64,000 bases of DNA, taken from Molossus alvarezi (taxonomy: Eukaryota > Chordata > Mammalia > Chiroptera > Molossidae). The notes beneath the pieces are model-generated. The model searched no databases, was not told the DNA's origin, and saw only the letters and a list, made by a program, of their open reading frames with translations. This document shows positions 46,814-58,035 of the stretch, piece after piece (position 1 is the first letter of the stretch; each line of letters begins with the position of its first letter). The DNA is taken from assembly GCA_037176705.1 (NCBI GenBank), contig CM073891.1:91718327-91782326 (forward strand), read 5' to 3'. Made by a program: the position numbers and the translations under genes.

Positions 46814-47798
46814 TGAGACCCCTGTAATAAAAGACAGATCACAGAGGAAAAAAACAAATAGAAGTTTAATAATGGTACCAAAAGGAAGGTATTTGTTTAC
46901 CTGTGCACATCAAAGACCAATAAAACATGAACAGGCGTTTGCAGCAAAGAAAGTAAAGGTGTATCTAAGGAATAGAGCCAAGCAAGTAGACATCGGTGAG
47001 CAAGTGTTCTAAAACCTAGGTCCCCGATGGCTCTTAGGGATGGGCTATATAGGAAAAAAATCATTAATCATGGTGATTAATGTAGTTGGAGTCATGGATT
47101 CTAGGGATTGATTAGGGCCAGGTCACAGAGTAATTGATCATTGTGTCAGGTCTTGATGTCAGCCATAGAATAGTTTTGAGACAGGCCAGTTAGCTAAGAC
47201 AAGTGGAATAGGGAAACTGAGACAGATCTCTGAACAAACTGGCCGAGCAATTTACAGCCAGATGCAGAAGGTCACCTGGCTAGAGGTAACATCTAGGCCT
47301 CAGTTGTATTTCATCTCCATGCCCAGAAAAGCAGCAAAACCAGGTAGGCAATGCCAGGACCAGTTGCAATGACTAATGACCCCCTGCCATGGCATTGACC
47401 AATCACTGGAGACCATGACCTTGAAAGCACAACTCAAAAATTGATGTATTCTGCTGAAACCCTTCCTTGAGACCCTGCTAAATTTCCTACCTGTAAGAGC
47501 AAAAGAAAACCTCAAGACAAAGGACCCAGTATGTGCTCTCACTTTGGGGAACATGCCCATTTTTTTCCTATACCTTCTTCTTCCCACCTCATCTCCCACA
47601 GGCAGGCATCTCCTAAACTTTAAGGGACCCCAGGAGACTTGCAACCGGGAGAGCAATGGTTGGTAGCAGCTTGTCTGGTGCTAATCCCTGGAACCTGTCT
47701 GCAACCTTTCCTCTGATTCCCAGTAAACTAAAGCAGCCCAACCTAGGTCTCTCCTGTTGCTTCTTCTATGCTAAGCCCCTCTTTGTTTTACTGCCTCA
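46814..47798 (-). repeat. LTR-like element, about 985 bp
   Basis: Minus-strand ends TGAGGCAG...GGGTCTCA are a short inverted repeat, and the 3' portion has attattaaacttc/tttattacag-type poly(A) region features. GC content and CAAT-like boxes differ from flanks. No target duplication seen, so limits are tentative. Confidence 0.4.
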
Positions 47799-47799
47799 G

Positions 47800-48289
47800 T
47801 GATATCATTGTAATTAATGCAATTACTAATTAACAGAAAAGGAAAAAGAGAAGGCCAAATAGATACATGCCCAGTAAAGTCTGGGTGACATAGGGAAGAT
47901 ACTTGCCTGTCTATACTTGGGAACAGGTTATTGGCTAGAGTAGGAATGGCGCCTGCAAGTGTGGGATAATGATATATTTAAACTCTTAAACAAAGGAGTT
48001 CTCTCTCTCTTTGTGCACTGGGCTCTTGGCTTGTTTGTTGCAGGGGGCATACTCCTGTGCATTCACCCGTAGGGCCCACGGCCATGTGGACTCCACACAA
48101 TGGACTGATGGACTTGCTATAGCCTGATACTGTACCAGACCCAGCTGAATCCCCAGCTGCACCTCTTCCAGGACTGGTTTAAGGGAAATTGGACTTAAGA
48201 AACAGAGGGATATAAGTCTACGTAAATAAAGCTTTCTACCACATCTCATCCTCCCATGGGGGCCTCTGGAAATGCTTATTCCAGTGGCA
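47800..48289 (+). repeat. LTR, family A, copy 1
   Basis: Starts tgatatcattg and shares long stretches with 52945-53487, for example ggccatgtggactccac and aatccccagctgca. It contains AATAAA before ctttctaccacatctc. This defines a family of which three copies lie in the window. Confidence 0.75.
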
Positions 48290-49481
48290 TCTCAATTCTC
48301 ATTAGCAACAGAGAAGGGCAATCCACGCAATTCTCCAATCACAGATGACAACTGCAAAGGGATATAATGGAGAGAATTAAAACGTGGGAAGCTTCGAAAA
48401 CACTTCTCATCTGCCTGCAGCTCTTCCAGCCCACATCCAGACAACACTCCGAGGGAGGAAATTCTGACCTTGATTGTGGTGAGAAATCTCTCTCCCTAGT
48501 CTGGGAGTTTTATAATGCATTTCTCACAGTGTCTCTAGTATTGGTACTTGTCTAAATGTTCTGCTTCCTTTTCTCTGCCCTACGTGGCTTCTGCTACTTG
48601 GGGCATAGGTCAGGAGAAGAGGGCACCCTGCTGCTGCCAACAAGGAAGCTGCACCAGGCTGGGAAGTGCTGTGGTCAGCAAATCCGATGCTGTTGTAAAG
48701 TTTGTGCCTAGCGCCCAAGTTCTCCTCCCAGTTTGCAAAATCTTTCTCTCCCTACCTCTCTGCATTTCTACAGTTTGTATTCTCTCTGTTCCCACCCTGC
48801 ACAACTCGGGGACACCCCAGGGCAATATAAAAATGGATGCCAGCAAGCACTCATTACTGCTTTAAAATTTACTCCTGGGTGTGAGACCCCACACGCCCCC
48901 AGCCTGCTCAGGCCCAGGAGTAGCCCCCAGCCACCATGTGCCCCTAGCCTGGGACTCAGGGCAGCCCACAGCCCTGTGAATTCCTCAACAAAAGTGCCCC
49001 TCAGACCTAAAGTAGCCTTGTGCTGGAGAAAAGGGTGGCACTGATTAGATACTAGAAAGAAAGAAATCTCCCTGGCAAACTAATTCTGCTAGCTGCGATG
49101 GCCCTGCTCTCTCTGCTTATTACTAAGGGGTGGAAACTACAATGGCCATCTTGCTTGGAGCAAAGTGTATAACCAGGAAACGAGACTGAACCACAACAAC
49201 AGCAACAAAACTACAGCTTCTTTTACTGATATTTTGTTTCTATTACAAGCATTACTGCTGACTTTTAATTCATACACATATTACTGCTTGTTATTAATGC
49301 TTATTCCACAAGTAGAGCTAATAGAGAAAAGTCTCAAATATACAGGAGCTCAGAGAAATAAAATTAAGTTTTTGTTACTTAATCTTAGAAACTGACTGGA
49401 AAAGTAATGTAAACCCAAAACCCAGGACATTAAATTCTATCCAGTCTGATTAACAGGAAATACTCTTTCCTTTCTTGTTTT

Positions 49482-49695
49482 TTAATTTTTTTTTATTGAA
49501 TTTTAGAGAGAGAGGAAGGGAGAGGGAGAGAGAGATAGAAACATCGATGAGAGAGAACATTGATTGGCTGCCTCCTGCATGCCCCTCACTGGGGATTTGG
49601 CCCACAACCTGGGCATGTGCCCTCACCCGAAATTGAACCAGTGACCTCTTAGTGCATGGGTTGACCCTCAACCACCAAGCCACACCAGCCAGGCT
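49482..49695 (-). repeat. Ves-type SINE
   Basis: Plus strand shows an A/T-rich end then gagagagaggaagggagagg and the reverse tRNA-like part to gccacaccagccaggct. Confidence 0.9.
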
Positions 49696-50151
49696 AGACT
49701 TTTTCTACTCAAGACAGACACAGGGATGAAAGCTTCCAATAAGGTCAGAGGCTATCAGAATCTTCCATGTGAAATTAAAGGCCCCATATCTGAAAAATTG
49801 TATTACCATTTCTTAAAGAATCTCTATTTCGGGAGTGGAAAGAGACTTCAGACCATGGGCAAATGTCAATACCCTGAGTCAGTTTAGGTTGGACAACTGT
49901 GGGATGCCATCCCATGGCCGCTAAGAAATCATAGACCCCTCAGTTTCTGGTCTATGACAAAAAGTTAGGGAGCATAGACAGCGTCATGTCTCCCTCAACT
50001 TTTAGGTTTTTCTCCCTGAAATCAACAATAATACAATTTTTATTCTGTCCACTCTGGCATGAAAGTCAAAAGGAACTGTCTGCCTCTAAAATGTAAATAC
50101 CTGGTCTCCAATAAAATCTTATCTGAGTCATCTATTAAAATACAAATTCTG

Positions 50152-50396
50152 CCCTGGCCAGTTTGGCTCAGCTGTTAGAGTTTTGGCCCATGGACAGAAG
50201 GGTCTCGGGTTTGATTCCTGGTCAAGGGCACTTGCTTCGGTTGCAGGTTTTATCCCCGGTCCTGGTGGGGGTTGTGCAGGAGGCAAGCAATGGATGTGTC
50301 TCTCTTACATTGATGTTTCTCTCTCTCTCTCTCCCCCTTCCACTCTATCTAAAAATTAATGGAAAAGTATCCTCAGGTGAGGATTAACAAAAATAA
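50152..50396 (+). repeat. Ves-type SINE
   Basis: Head ccctggccagtttggctcag, tail tcctcaggtgaggatt; a short tataaattctg-like repeat flanks it. Confidence 0.92.
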
Positions 50397-50707
50397 CTAA
50401 ATAAAATATAAATTCTGAAAAATAAATCTCATCTAAGCCTAAGCTTTCTAAGTCAATTAGTTTAATTTTGTTCACCTATAATCACTAAATTAGTGAGTTA
50501 AAATAGATCTTATCAAAGCCTGAGCTAGCTAAGCCAATCAGTTTAATTTAATTCACCTGTAGTTTACTAAATCAATGAGTTTTGCTATATACCTGTCTCC
50601 ATGTAAACATCTCTTAAAGTGTTAGTGTATTTGCCAGTAAAAAAAAAAAGTCTCTGAAGTTTTAAAATGTGCTTGTCAATCTAGGAAATGTTAATTGCTC
50701 ACTTTTA

Positions 50708-51012
50708 TTTATTTATTTATTAATTAATTTTTGTTACAGATGTTTCTCCTTTCCCCCCATTGACACCTTCCTCCTGATCCCACCCCGCCCCCCAGCATTA
50801 TTGTCTATTTCCATTGGTTATGCATATATGCATATAAATTCTTTGGTTTATCTCTCCGCCCCCCTGCCCCCATCCCCTCTGAAGATTGTCAGTCTGAACC
50901 ACACTTCTATGTCTCTGGGTTTATTTTGTTCATCAGCTTATTTTGTTCATTATATTCCATAAATAAGTGAGATCATGTGGTATTTGTCTTTCTCTGATTG
51001 GCTTATTTCACT
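50708..51012 (-). mobile_element. 5'-truncated L1 with perfect target duplication
   Basis: About 305 bp of L1 3' end, homologous to 40540-40840. It is bounded by the perfect 17-bp duplication ttaattgctcactttta (50691-50707 and 51013-51029). Confidence 0.93.
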
Positions 51013-51309
51013 TTAATTGCTCACTTTTAGCTTTTCACCCATACCTGATGATCCCTCCAGAATTTTTCAGTTCTTAATGAGTGAATCATGGCAATACATT
51101 TCTTTGCATGAATCCAGTAAGATCATTTCCAAACTATGTGGTCTTCTCATACAAGACTTTGACTGGAATGCCATGTTTAAAAGAGACATCCCTGAATTCT
51201 GGATGTCACCAGAACGCCTTAAGGAATTGATATTGACTAACCAAAGCCAATCAAAAGCCACTTGCAGAAATGGCCTAATACCTTGCGTGGTCACATGGCT
51301 CATGACACT

Positions 51310-51549
51310 CCCAAAGATGTCTTGAGGTCTTTTGTTTTGTTTTATTTTTTTGTTTGTCTTGTTTTGTTTTTTGGGTGTTGTTGTTGTTGTTGTTGTTATC
51401 TTTTAGAAAAGCAATTTTTGACACTTTTTCCAGGTAAGGAACAAAAATTGCTTTTCTAAGAGATAACAACAACAACAACAAAACCCAAAAAACAAAACAA
51501 GACAAACAAAAAAATAAAACAAAACAAAACACCTCAAGACATCTTTGGG
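51310..51549. repeat. long near-perfect inverted repeat (hairpin)
   Basis: Left arm 51310-51420 and right arm 51442-51549 are reverse complements with two substitutions and one GTT-unit length change. The loop is 21 bp (51421-51441). The arms contain tttgt-rich and (GTT)n/(AAC)n tracts plus unique ends (cccaaagatgtcttgaggt and caaaaattgctttt). Confidence 0.95.
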
Positions 51550-52770
51550 GACCTTAAGGAATTGAGGACATTACCCATACCTGATGGCATACACGACCTT
51601 GGTTTCTCTGCCCCGAGGGACTGCCTGCTCACGAAAGCTCAATCTAAACATTCCTTTGAATGAGATTTCAGCAAAGCTAATAAGAGCAGCAATCGATTTC
51701 ATCAGTTGCTCCTCTTATTGTGTTTATACAAATAGTCAGGCAAATCTAAAACAGGACTTAATACATTCTCTTTGAACATAAGGGTAATCTTAAGGAGAAA
51801 AATTGTTTCAATGGAAACCATAATGTCCAGTTGTGGGTATTGAACTCCAGTGAAATTAACTGTCTTCAAAGTTTGTTTTTAAGGCTGTGTCTGTATATGT
51901 CACACAGGCCTCAACATGTGATAACATAACCAGAGATAGTCTAACTGCAGACAGTCAATCAGATTGTCACTGGTTGCTTTCATTCCAGAAAAAGCTTTGC
52001 ATTTGGAGATCATCTCAACAGGTTTATGATTCGCTGTGTGCATTAAACTTTGTGTTTTGTTTGCTTCTGTTTTCATAGAATATATGTCTATATTCTTACC
52101 TATTTGCTTACTCACTCAATACAGACTTCATGTTAAGAGCCATCTGCATCACTTTTTCCTTAAAGGAGACTCAAATGTTTGCACTTATAGTTGAGTTAAT
52201 GAAACATGGATGGTCTATGAGCATCCCACTTGGAACTGCTTTCCCTTTTCTGCCCAAACAGTTTGGACAGAAAAGGTCACAGTTTCTCGTGGGGGAAATC
52301 TTAGAGTATTTTCCTTAGCTTAATTTAGATTAAATATGATGAGAAAAAGAGCTTCATACAGGTGCAACACACCTGCCTCTAGGGAAGCCATTCCTCCAAT
52401 CTAATTGGGAACACTGCAAGTTAATCTTTCCTCTTATCACATGGTTTCTTCCTCTCATTAGACCTTTAGTTGTTACAAGTCTCCTCGCTTTTGAATTATG
52501 CCTTTTACTTTCTTGTCAAGTGTTTCATTTCTAGACTATAACAAGGATGTCAGCTTAGCCAATGCATCATCCTTCTGGACATCACCCGTGTCACCTCCCA
52601 GGGACACTACACTGACCTGGACTTGTCAGAAATCCTCTTCCCTACATAAAGACTCCTTTTCTTTTTTGCTTCCCCCTTCCTCTGTCAGACTGGGAGAACC
52701 TCTGAGCCTTGGGATAGGGATCTATAATGAAAAAAAGCAGCTACAAAAAAAAAAAAAAAAATGAAGACCT

Positions 52771-52890
52771 GCCCTGGCTGGTTTGGCTCAGCAGTTGGAG
52801 CATCAGCCTGCAGACCAGAGAGTCCCGGATTCGGTTCCTGCTAGGGCATGTACCAAATAAAATAAAATAAAATAAACAACAACAAAAAAA
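52771..52890 (+). repeat. short Ves SINE (tRNA-like part plus AAAT tail only)
   Basis: Like the copy at 18602, it stops after gggcatgtacc and continues as (AAAT)n. Bounded by aaaaaaatgaagacct (ending at 52770 and at 52900). Confidence 0.9.
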
Positions 52891-52944
52891 TGAAGACCTT
52901 TGCTCATTTCTCTTTTATAAAATTACAAGAGATTCCTTTTTTTC

Positions 52945-53487
52945 TCAGCGGGGAATAATATCATTATAATTAACCCATTTACTAATTAACAGTAAAGAAA
53001 CAAAGGGAAAGCCAAATAGACACGTGCCCAGTAAAGTCCAGATGACATAGGGAAGATACTCACCTATCAGTCACACCTGGAGGTCATTGACCAGAGTAAG
53101 TGTGGTCACTGCAACACAGGAAGATGAAATACTTAAACTCCTCAACAAAGGAGTTCCTTCTCTCTTGTGTGCTGGGTTCCTGGCTCGCTTGTTGCAGGAG
53201 TGCTACTCTGTATTTGCCTCAATGGCCCATGGCCATGTGGACTCCATACAATGGACTGATGAACTGGAAATAGCCTGATACTGTACTAGACCCAGCTCTA
53301 CCAAGGAATGAAAACTCTGAATACTGGCTTCACTTCTAGCTCTGTCGAATCCCCAGCTGCATCTCTTCCAGGACTGGTTTAAAGGAAATTAGACTTTAGA
53401 AACACAGGGATGTAAGTCCCTGCAAATAAAGCTTTCTGCCACATCTCATCCTCCCATGGGTGCCTCCTGAAATACTTATTTCAGCAA
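52945..53487 (+). repeat. LTR, family A, copy 2
   Basis: Aligns with 47800-48289 along its length, with an extra block (ctctaccaaggaatgaaaac...) in the middle. AATAAA lies at about 53427. Similarity continues weakly past the ends (ctagtaatggaaaaaggca here, tagcaacagagaagggca after copy 1). It could therefore be the 3' LTR of one provirus or a second insertion. Confidence 0.7.
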
Positions 53488-54785
53488 TACCCCAAAAACC
53501 CCACTCCCACTAGTAATGGAAAAAGGCATTTCTCTGATAGCACCAGCTTTAATAAACATACCCTCATTGTCACCTGGACTCATGTTGTGAAATCTTTCCT
53601 GCGTGAGGTTAAGAACCCACACACTACTGGCTGGCCCTAGGCAAACCTGCTCACATCCAGGTCCCCTGTCTGGTAACAGTTATGTCTAGTTTTGTGAGGC
53701 TGTGGTCAGTAGGGTCCTTCCACTTTCCTGGGCCTGGGGCTGAAATACAACTGAGGTCAAGATGTTATCTTTTAGTTTGACCCAAACTCTGTTCCCTTGA
53801 TCAATAGACCTGAGGTTTTATTCTTAAGATAGCTTGACCCTGTCAAGAACCTGATGTCCTAAGGGCTTAAGGCCAAAGAAGTGGACATGCAGTAGGTGTA
53901 AGGATGGAAGAGTCTGGCTGATGGGAAGCAAGTGAGTCATAGTGCTATTAGACTGGACAAAGTTGGCTTGAATTTAGGAAAAAGTCATACAAATGAAGTT
54001 CCTGTGCAGTTGCAATAACATGCATACCTCCTTTGTACCTGGGAAAGACCAGGTAATTTCTTGAAATGTCTTAAGTCATCACCTTAAATACCATCCTAGC
54101 TAAAGACAGAAGGTGTGTGTGTGGAGGGGGGGGAGGGGGCAGTTATGGAAGGTTGCCAGGAAAAGCACCATAAAGGAGGGTATGGTTGTTATGCAGACTT
54201 AGGTTTTCTCCATTGATAGAAGTTTCTAAAGATTTAGTCATCCTCTGCTTCCTGGTACAGAGTGGGAGACACCCTTACAAATGGAAATTTTCCTATACAT
54301 TTAAATTTCTCTTTAAAAAAGGTAACTTCTACTTGGGTTTACAGAGCTTCTCCTGTGTTTGAAAGTGAACAGTTCAAGATAATCCTTATGTCAAAGGGAC
54401 ACACATGTGTAAGGTGGCAAATTCCTCATAAGCAAAAATATTTAACTAGAGAAAAAGTCTGTCAAAATAGTAGGTGTTTAAGCATTTTGAAACTACTTCT
54501 GTTTTTAAAATTATAAGGATCAAAAACTAATTCTCTTTAAAAATTTTGTGGATCTTAAGATATTGAAGACCGCTGTCATGTACTGTTGTATTCTTCTTTT
54601 TAGACCAAACTGCTTACTTACTTCAATTGTTCCATCTTTACTGAAGTTTCCATTCTCTAATTGTCCTGACTTTTTCCAAACACACTTTAGCTAGTTAATG
54701 TCGACCTTAAAAATACTCTGTGGTATTTTCTGATATTATAGAAATGCTTAGATCTGTCTCAATTATAGTGTAAATTTTATTTTTT
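53488..54785. other. unassigned sequence, possibly old ERV internal
   Basis: Moderately GC-rich to about 54250, then AT-rich. No readable domains. A G-rich run lies at 54126-54140. Confidence 0.35.
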
Positions 54786-55220
54786 TATATAACAGATATT
54801 ACATACATATTTATTTAAAACATTTTATATATACACAATGGAGTACTATGCAGCTGTAAGAAAGAAAGATCTCTTATTCTTTGAGAGACATGGAGGGACC
54901 TGGAAAGTATTATCCTAAGCGAAACAAGCCAAGCAGAGAAAGACAAATATCACATAATCTCACTTATTTGTGGAATATAATGAATATAACAGTCTGAGGA
55001 ATGAGGTAGTCCCACAGAGGTGGAAGTTGGGTACAGACTGACAATCCCCTGAAGAAGGGGTTGGGGGGGAAGAGATAAACCACAGAACTTATATGCATGC
55101 ATGTATGAATAATGGACATGGACAACAAAGGTGGGGACAGGGTGGGGAGGGGTGGAGGGGGGAATCAGTGGGGTAAAAAGGAGAAACATCTGTAACAAAA
55201 ATAAATTAATTAAAAAAACA
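54786..55220 (+). mobile_element. 5'-truncated L1, plus orientation
   Basis: Begins in the last part of ORF2 (atggagtactatgcagctgt) and runs through the 3' UTR to cagtaacaaaaataaatt. It is in opposite orientation to the other L1s here. Confidence 0.88.
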
Positions 55221-55239
55221 TTTTTTATTAAAAAATAAA

Positions 55240-55462
55240 TAAAATATTTTTTATTGGTTTCTAGAGAGAGAGAAAGGAAGAAAGAGAGCGAGAGAGAGGA
55301 GAGAGAGAGAGAGAGAGAGACATTAATGTGAGAGTGAAACTGATCAGCTGCCTCCTGCAGGCCTCCTACTGGGAATCAAGCCTGAAACCTTGACCAGGAA
55401 TCAAACTGGCAACCCTTTGGTGCTTGGGATGACACTCAACCAACTAAGCCACTCTGGTCGAA
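55240..55462 (-). repeat. Ves-type SINE with expanded GA tract
   Basis: Inserted at the A-tail of the L1. The reverse tRNA-like part ends taagccactctggtcgaacc; the purine tract covers about 55262-55320. Confidence 0.82.
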
Positions 55463-55559
55463 CCATATTTATTAGTTCAGTCTAAAGTTTAATAGTTAAT
55501 TTTGGCACTATAATATGGCTGGTAAATTTTGAACCTGCCATTTATTAGCATTAAAAAGT

Positions 55560-55980
55560 AAACCACAAGCCCAAAATGGCATCACTTGTGCTAAAGCCCA
55601 TGCTACCAAAACCAGACGTAAAACCTGACCTAATTGCTGCTTTCAGAATCAAAATCTTGTCAACCAGTCTGGACTTTTCTGGCCAGGCACCAGTATAGTA
55701 ATCTGTCTCGTGGACCATCTCCATCTTCCCATAGAAAGAAGAGGCAATCTACATGATAAACACTTTGTCACTTCCATCCCCACAAAGAAGATGTCCTGGT
55801 CAAAAATAATTATTTTTCCCCCCTTTTATTAATAGCTCACTTGCCCTACCCTATTTTAATAAAAATCTTCCATTTTGTACAAGCCCTCAGAGAGACTTCT
55901 AGTTGCTAGATGAGATGCTGCCTAATTTATAAATCACTTAATAAAGTCAGCAAGATCTTCAAATTTACTCAGTTGAATTT
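55560..55980 (+). repeat. ancient LTR-like copy, family B (1)
   Basis: Shares with 56375-56700 the ordered phrases aaaatcttccattttgta / aaaatcttttattttgta, then ctcagag, and then ctagatgagatgctgcc / ctagatgggatgctgccc. The pattern is that of an old LTR 3' half. Confidence 0.5.
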
Positions 55981-56374
55981 TGGTACACCAAGTTCCTTCA
56001 TTCTAGACTTGGCATTTTGATTTAAAAATGTAAACATAGAACTTTGTATTTTCTGATTCAATTTTATCTGGCTAGAATCAACTCATTATTTTTCCTAGTA
56101 GGTCTTTATGAAGATGTGTTATCCAAATTATTAGCTATGCTCTCAGTTATACATTATTAATAAATTTGATACATATGTTCTTTTACTTTCCCTCTGGATG
56201 AGAGATTGACTTGTATTAGTTATTCTCTAGAACAATCTAATTTCCATAAATATAGCAGACCTCACACAATTGAAAATGGTTTTTATGTTACACATAATAT
56301 AATAATACATTATTGGATCAAGTAATTCTTGAAATCACATATAGCATATGTTAAAAGCAAGAAAATAAGCCAAA

Positions 56375-56700
56375 AATTAAGTTGCCTGTGCTATGCACCA
56401 AGTCACCAAACTGAGACTTAATTACAGTTTCAACTTTCCTAGCAATGGGTTCTTAAATCAGTCAATCAGAAATCACCTGATCAGCACTAGTTAGTAATCT
56501 GCCTCATAGACCTCTGCCACCCCCTAAGGAAAGTAACTGTAATAACCAACCCACTTTTTTAGCCTAGTATAATTTCCTTCTTTCTGCTTCCTTCCACTAT
56601 AAAAATCTTTTATTTTGTATAGCTCCTCAGAGCTTCATTTTATCTGCTAGATGGGATGCTGCCCAATATGAATAGCGTTTTTCTCAACTAAACTCAAAAT
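56375..56700 (+). repeat. ancient LTR-like copy, family B (2)
   Basis: See the copy at 55560; same order of shared phrases, about 400 bp of AT-rich DNA between them. Confidence 0.5.
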
Positions 56701-56886
56701 TTAAATTTATCTCAGTTTATCTTTTAACAAGTATTTATATGTTCCAGGCACTGTTTTAAATGGAAATATTAACCCAGTTAACCTTCACCACAGCTCTATG
56801 AGGTGGTACTGTTATTGGTGGAAGTGAAGTATCCATTAGTGGAAGTGGTACCCCTTTTCCTCTGAGTGTTGGGAATCAGATTCTTA

Positions 56887-57456
56887 TGATATCTCCAGAA
56901 AAAGAACTTTCTGAGACTTGCACAAGAGGATGAGTAATTTTTATTTGGGTAGAATTATATTCCTAGGTGTTTGAAGTCCCTTAATCCAGTCCTGGAAGAG
57001 GTGCAGTTGGGGATTCAGAAGAGCTAGAAGCAAAGCCAGTGTCCAGAGTTTCCATTTCATGGTGCAGCAGGGTCTGGCGTAGTGTTAAGCTGGTTACAGT
57101 CCACCAGTGCTGTGTAGGGTCCACGTGGCCAGGAGTCATGTGGGTGACTGCAGGCATGTGAGAGCTCTGCAGGCCAGAAGCTCGAACCAAGAGGCAAGAG
57201 AAATAACTCCTTTGTTTAGAAGTTTAAGTATCCCAAATTTCATGCCCTTGCAGGGGCCACTCCCATTCTGTCTAATAACCTGTTCCCAGCTGTGACTGAC
57301 AGGCAAGTATCTTCCCTGTGTTAGCCAGACTTTACCGGGCATGTGTCTAAATTGCAGCTTCCTGGCAAAGCTGCACAAATGGCCTGCCTGTAAAAGTAGG
57401 CCTTTCCTTCGCTTCTTTCCAGTTATTAATAACTAGGTTAGATTGTAATGGTATCA
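56887..57456 (-). repeat. LTR, family A, copy 3 (solo, inverted)
   Basis: Minus strand starts TGATACCATT and ends GATATCA, and aligns with copies 1 and 2 (acatgcccggtaaagtctgg, cagggaagatacttgcctgt, aacaaaggagtta). About 570 bp. Confidence 0.75.
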
Positions 57457-57600
57457 ATACCATTATTATTCCATTTACAGATTAGTAAACTAAGGTACAA
57501 AATGGTCACATAATTTACCTCCAAAAAAGTCTGAGATAGTAAATAGTGTAGAGCCAAAGTTTCAACCTAGAAAATCTCACTGCAGACTCTGTTTTATAAC
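57457..57600 (-). repeat. MIR SINE
   Basis: Reverse MIR phrases: attattccatttacagatt then aaactaaggtacaaaatgg. Confidence 0.55.
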
Positions 57601-57784
57601 CAAGCCAAATCCTATTCTATCCCAATGTATACCTCTGTAGTAATATTATAGTTTTATTACATGATAGATGAATTCAATGTTATTGTTATTATTGATCAAT
57701 TTTTTTCAGTACAGTAAAAGGTTTTCTCAGTACATGCTCAGAAATTTATTTGACTAATTACCTTCATTAGTTTCAAAGAACCCT

Positions 57785-58035
57785 TTTTAAAAATTGTTTT
57801 TGTTATTACAGACTTCTCACATTTTCTCCCCCTTTGCCCATCTCCACCCAGCCCACGCTACCCCCTCCCCGGGCATTCTCCACACTGTTGTCTGTGTCCA
57901 TGGGCTATGTGTGTATGTTCTTTGGTTAGTGTCCATGGGCTATGTGTGTATGTTCTTTGGTTAATCTCTTCACCTTCTTTTATCCAGCCCCACTCCCGCT
58001 CAAGATCTGTCAGCTTTTCCATGTATCCGTGCCTC
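57785..58035 (-). mobile_element. 5'-truncated L1 3' end with internal tandem duplication
   Basis: Homologous to the L1 3' UTR (tttttgttattacagac, ccccctttgcccatc). A 35-bp unit, starting gtgtccatgggctatgtg, is perfectly duplicated at 57894-57928 and 57929-57963. Confidence 0.85.

Larger units (their letters stand above)
48290..52944 (+). mobile_element. probable degraded ERV internal region with nested insertions
   Basis: Lies between two same-orientation LTRs of family A, as the inside of an old provirus would. No retroviral domain is readable. Younger insertions: SINEs at 49482, 50152 and 52772, a truncated L1 at 50708 and the inverted repeat at 51310. The GC-rich stretch 48540-49050 and short frames at 51017-51325 and 52130-52318 are unassigned. 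Confidence 0.4.

Noticed and set aside
48282..48300. Primer-binding site after LTR family A copy 1 (tggcatctcaattctc)
   Set aside because: It starts TGG in the right place but matches no tRNA 3' end I can recall.
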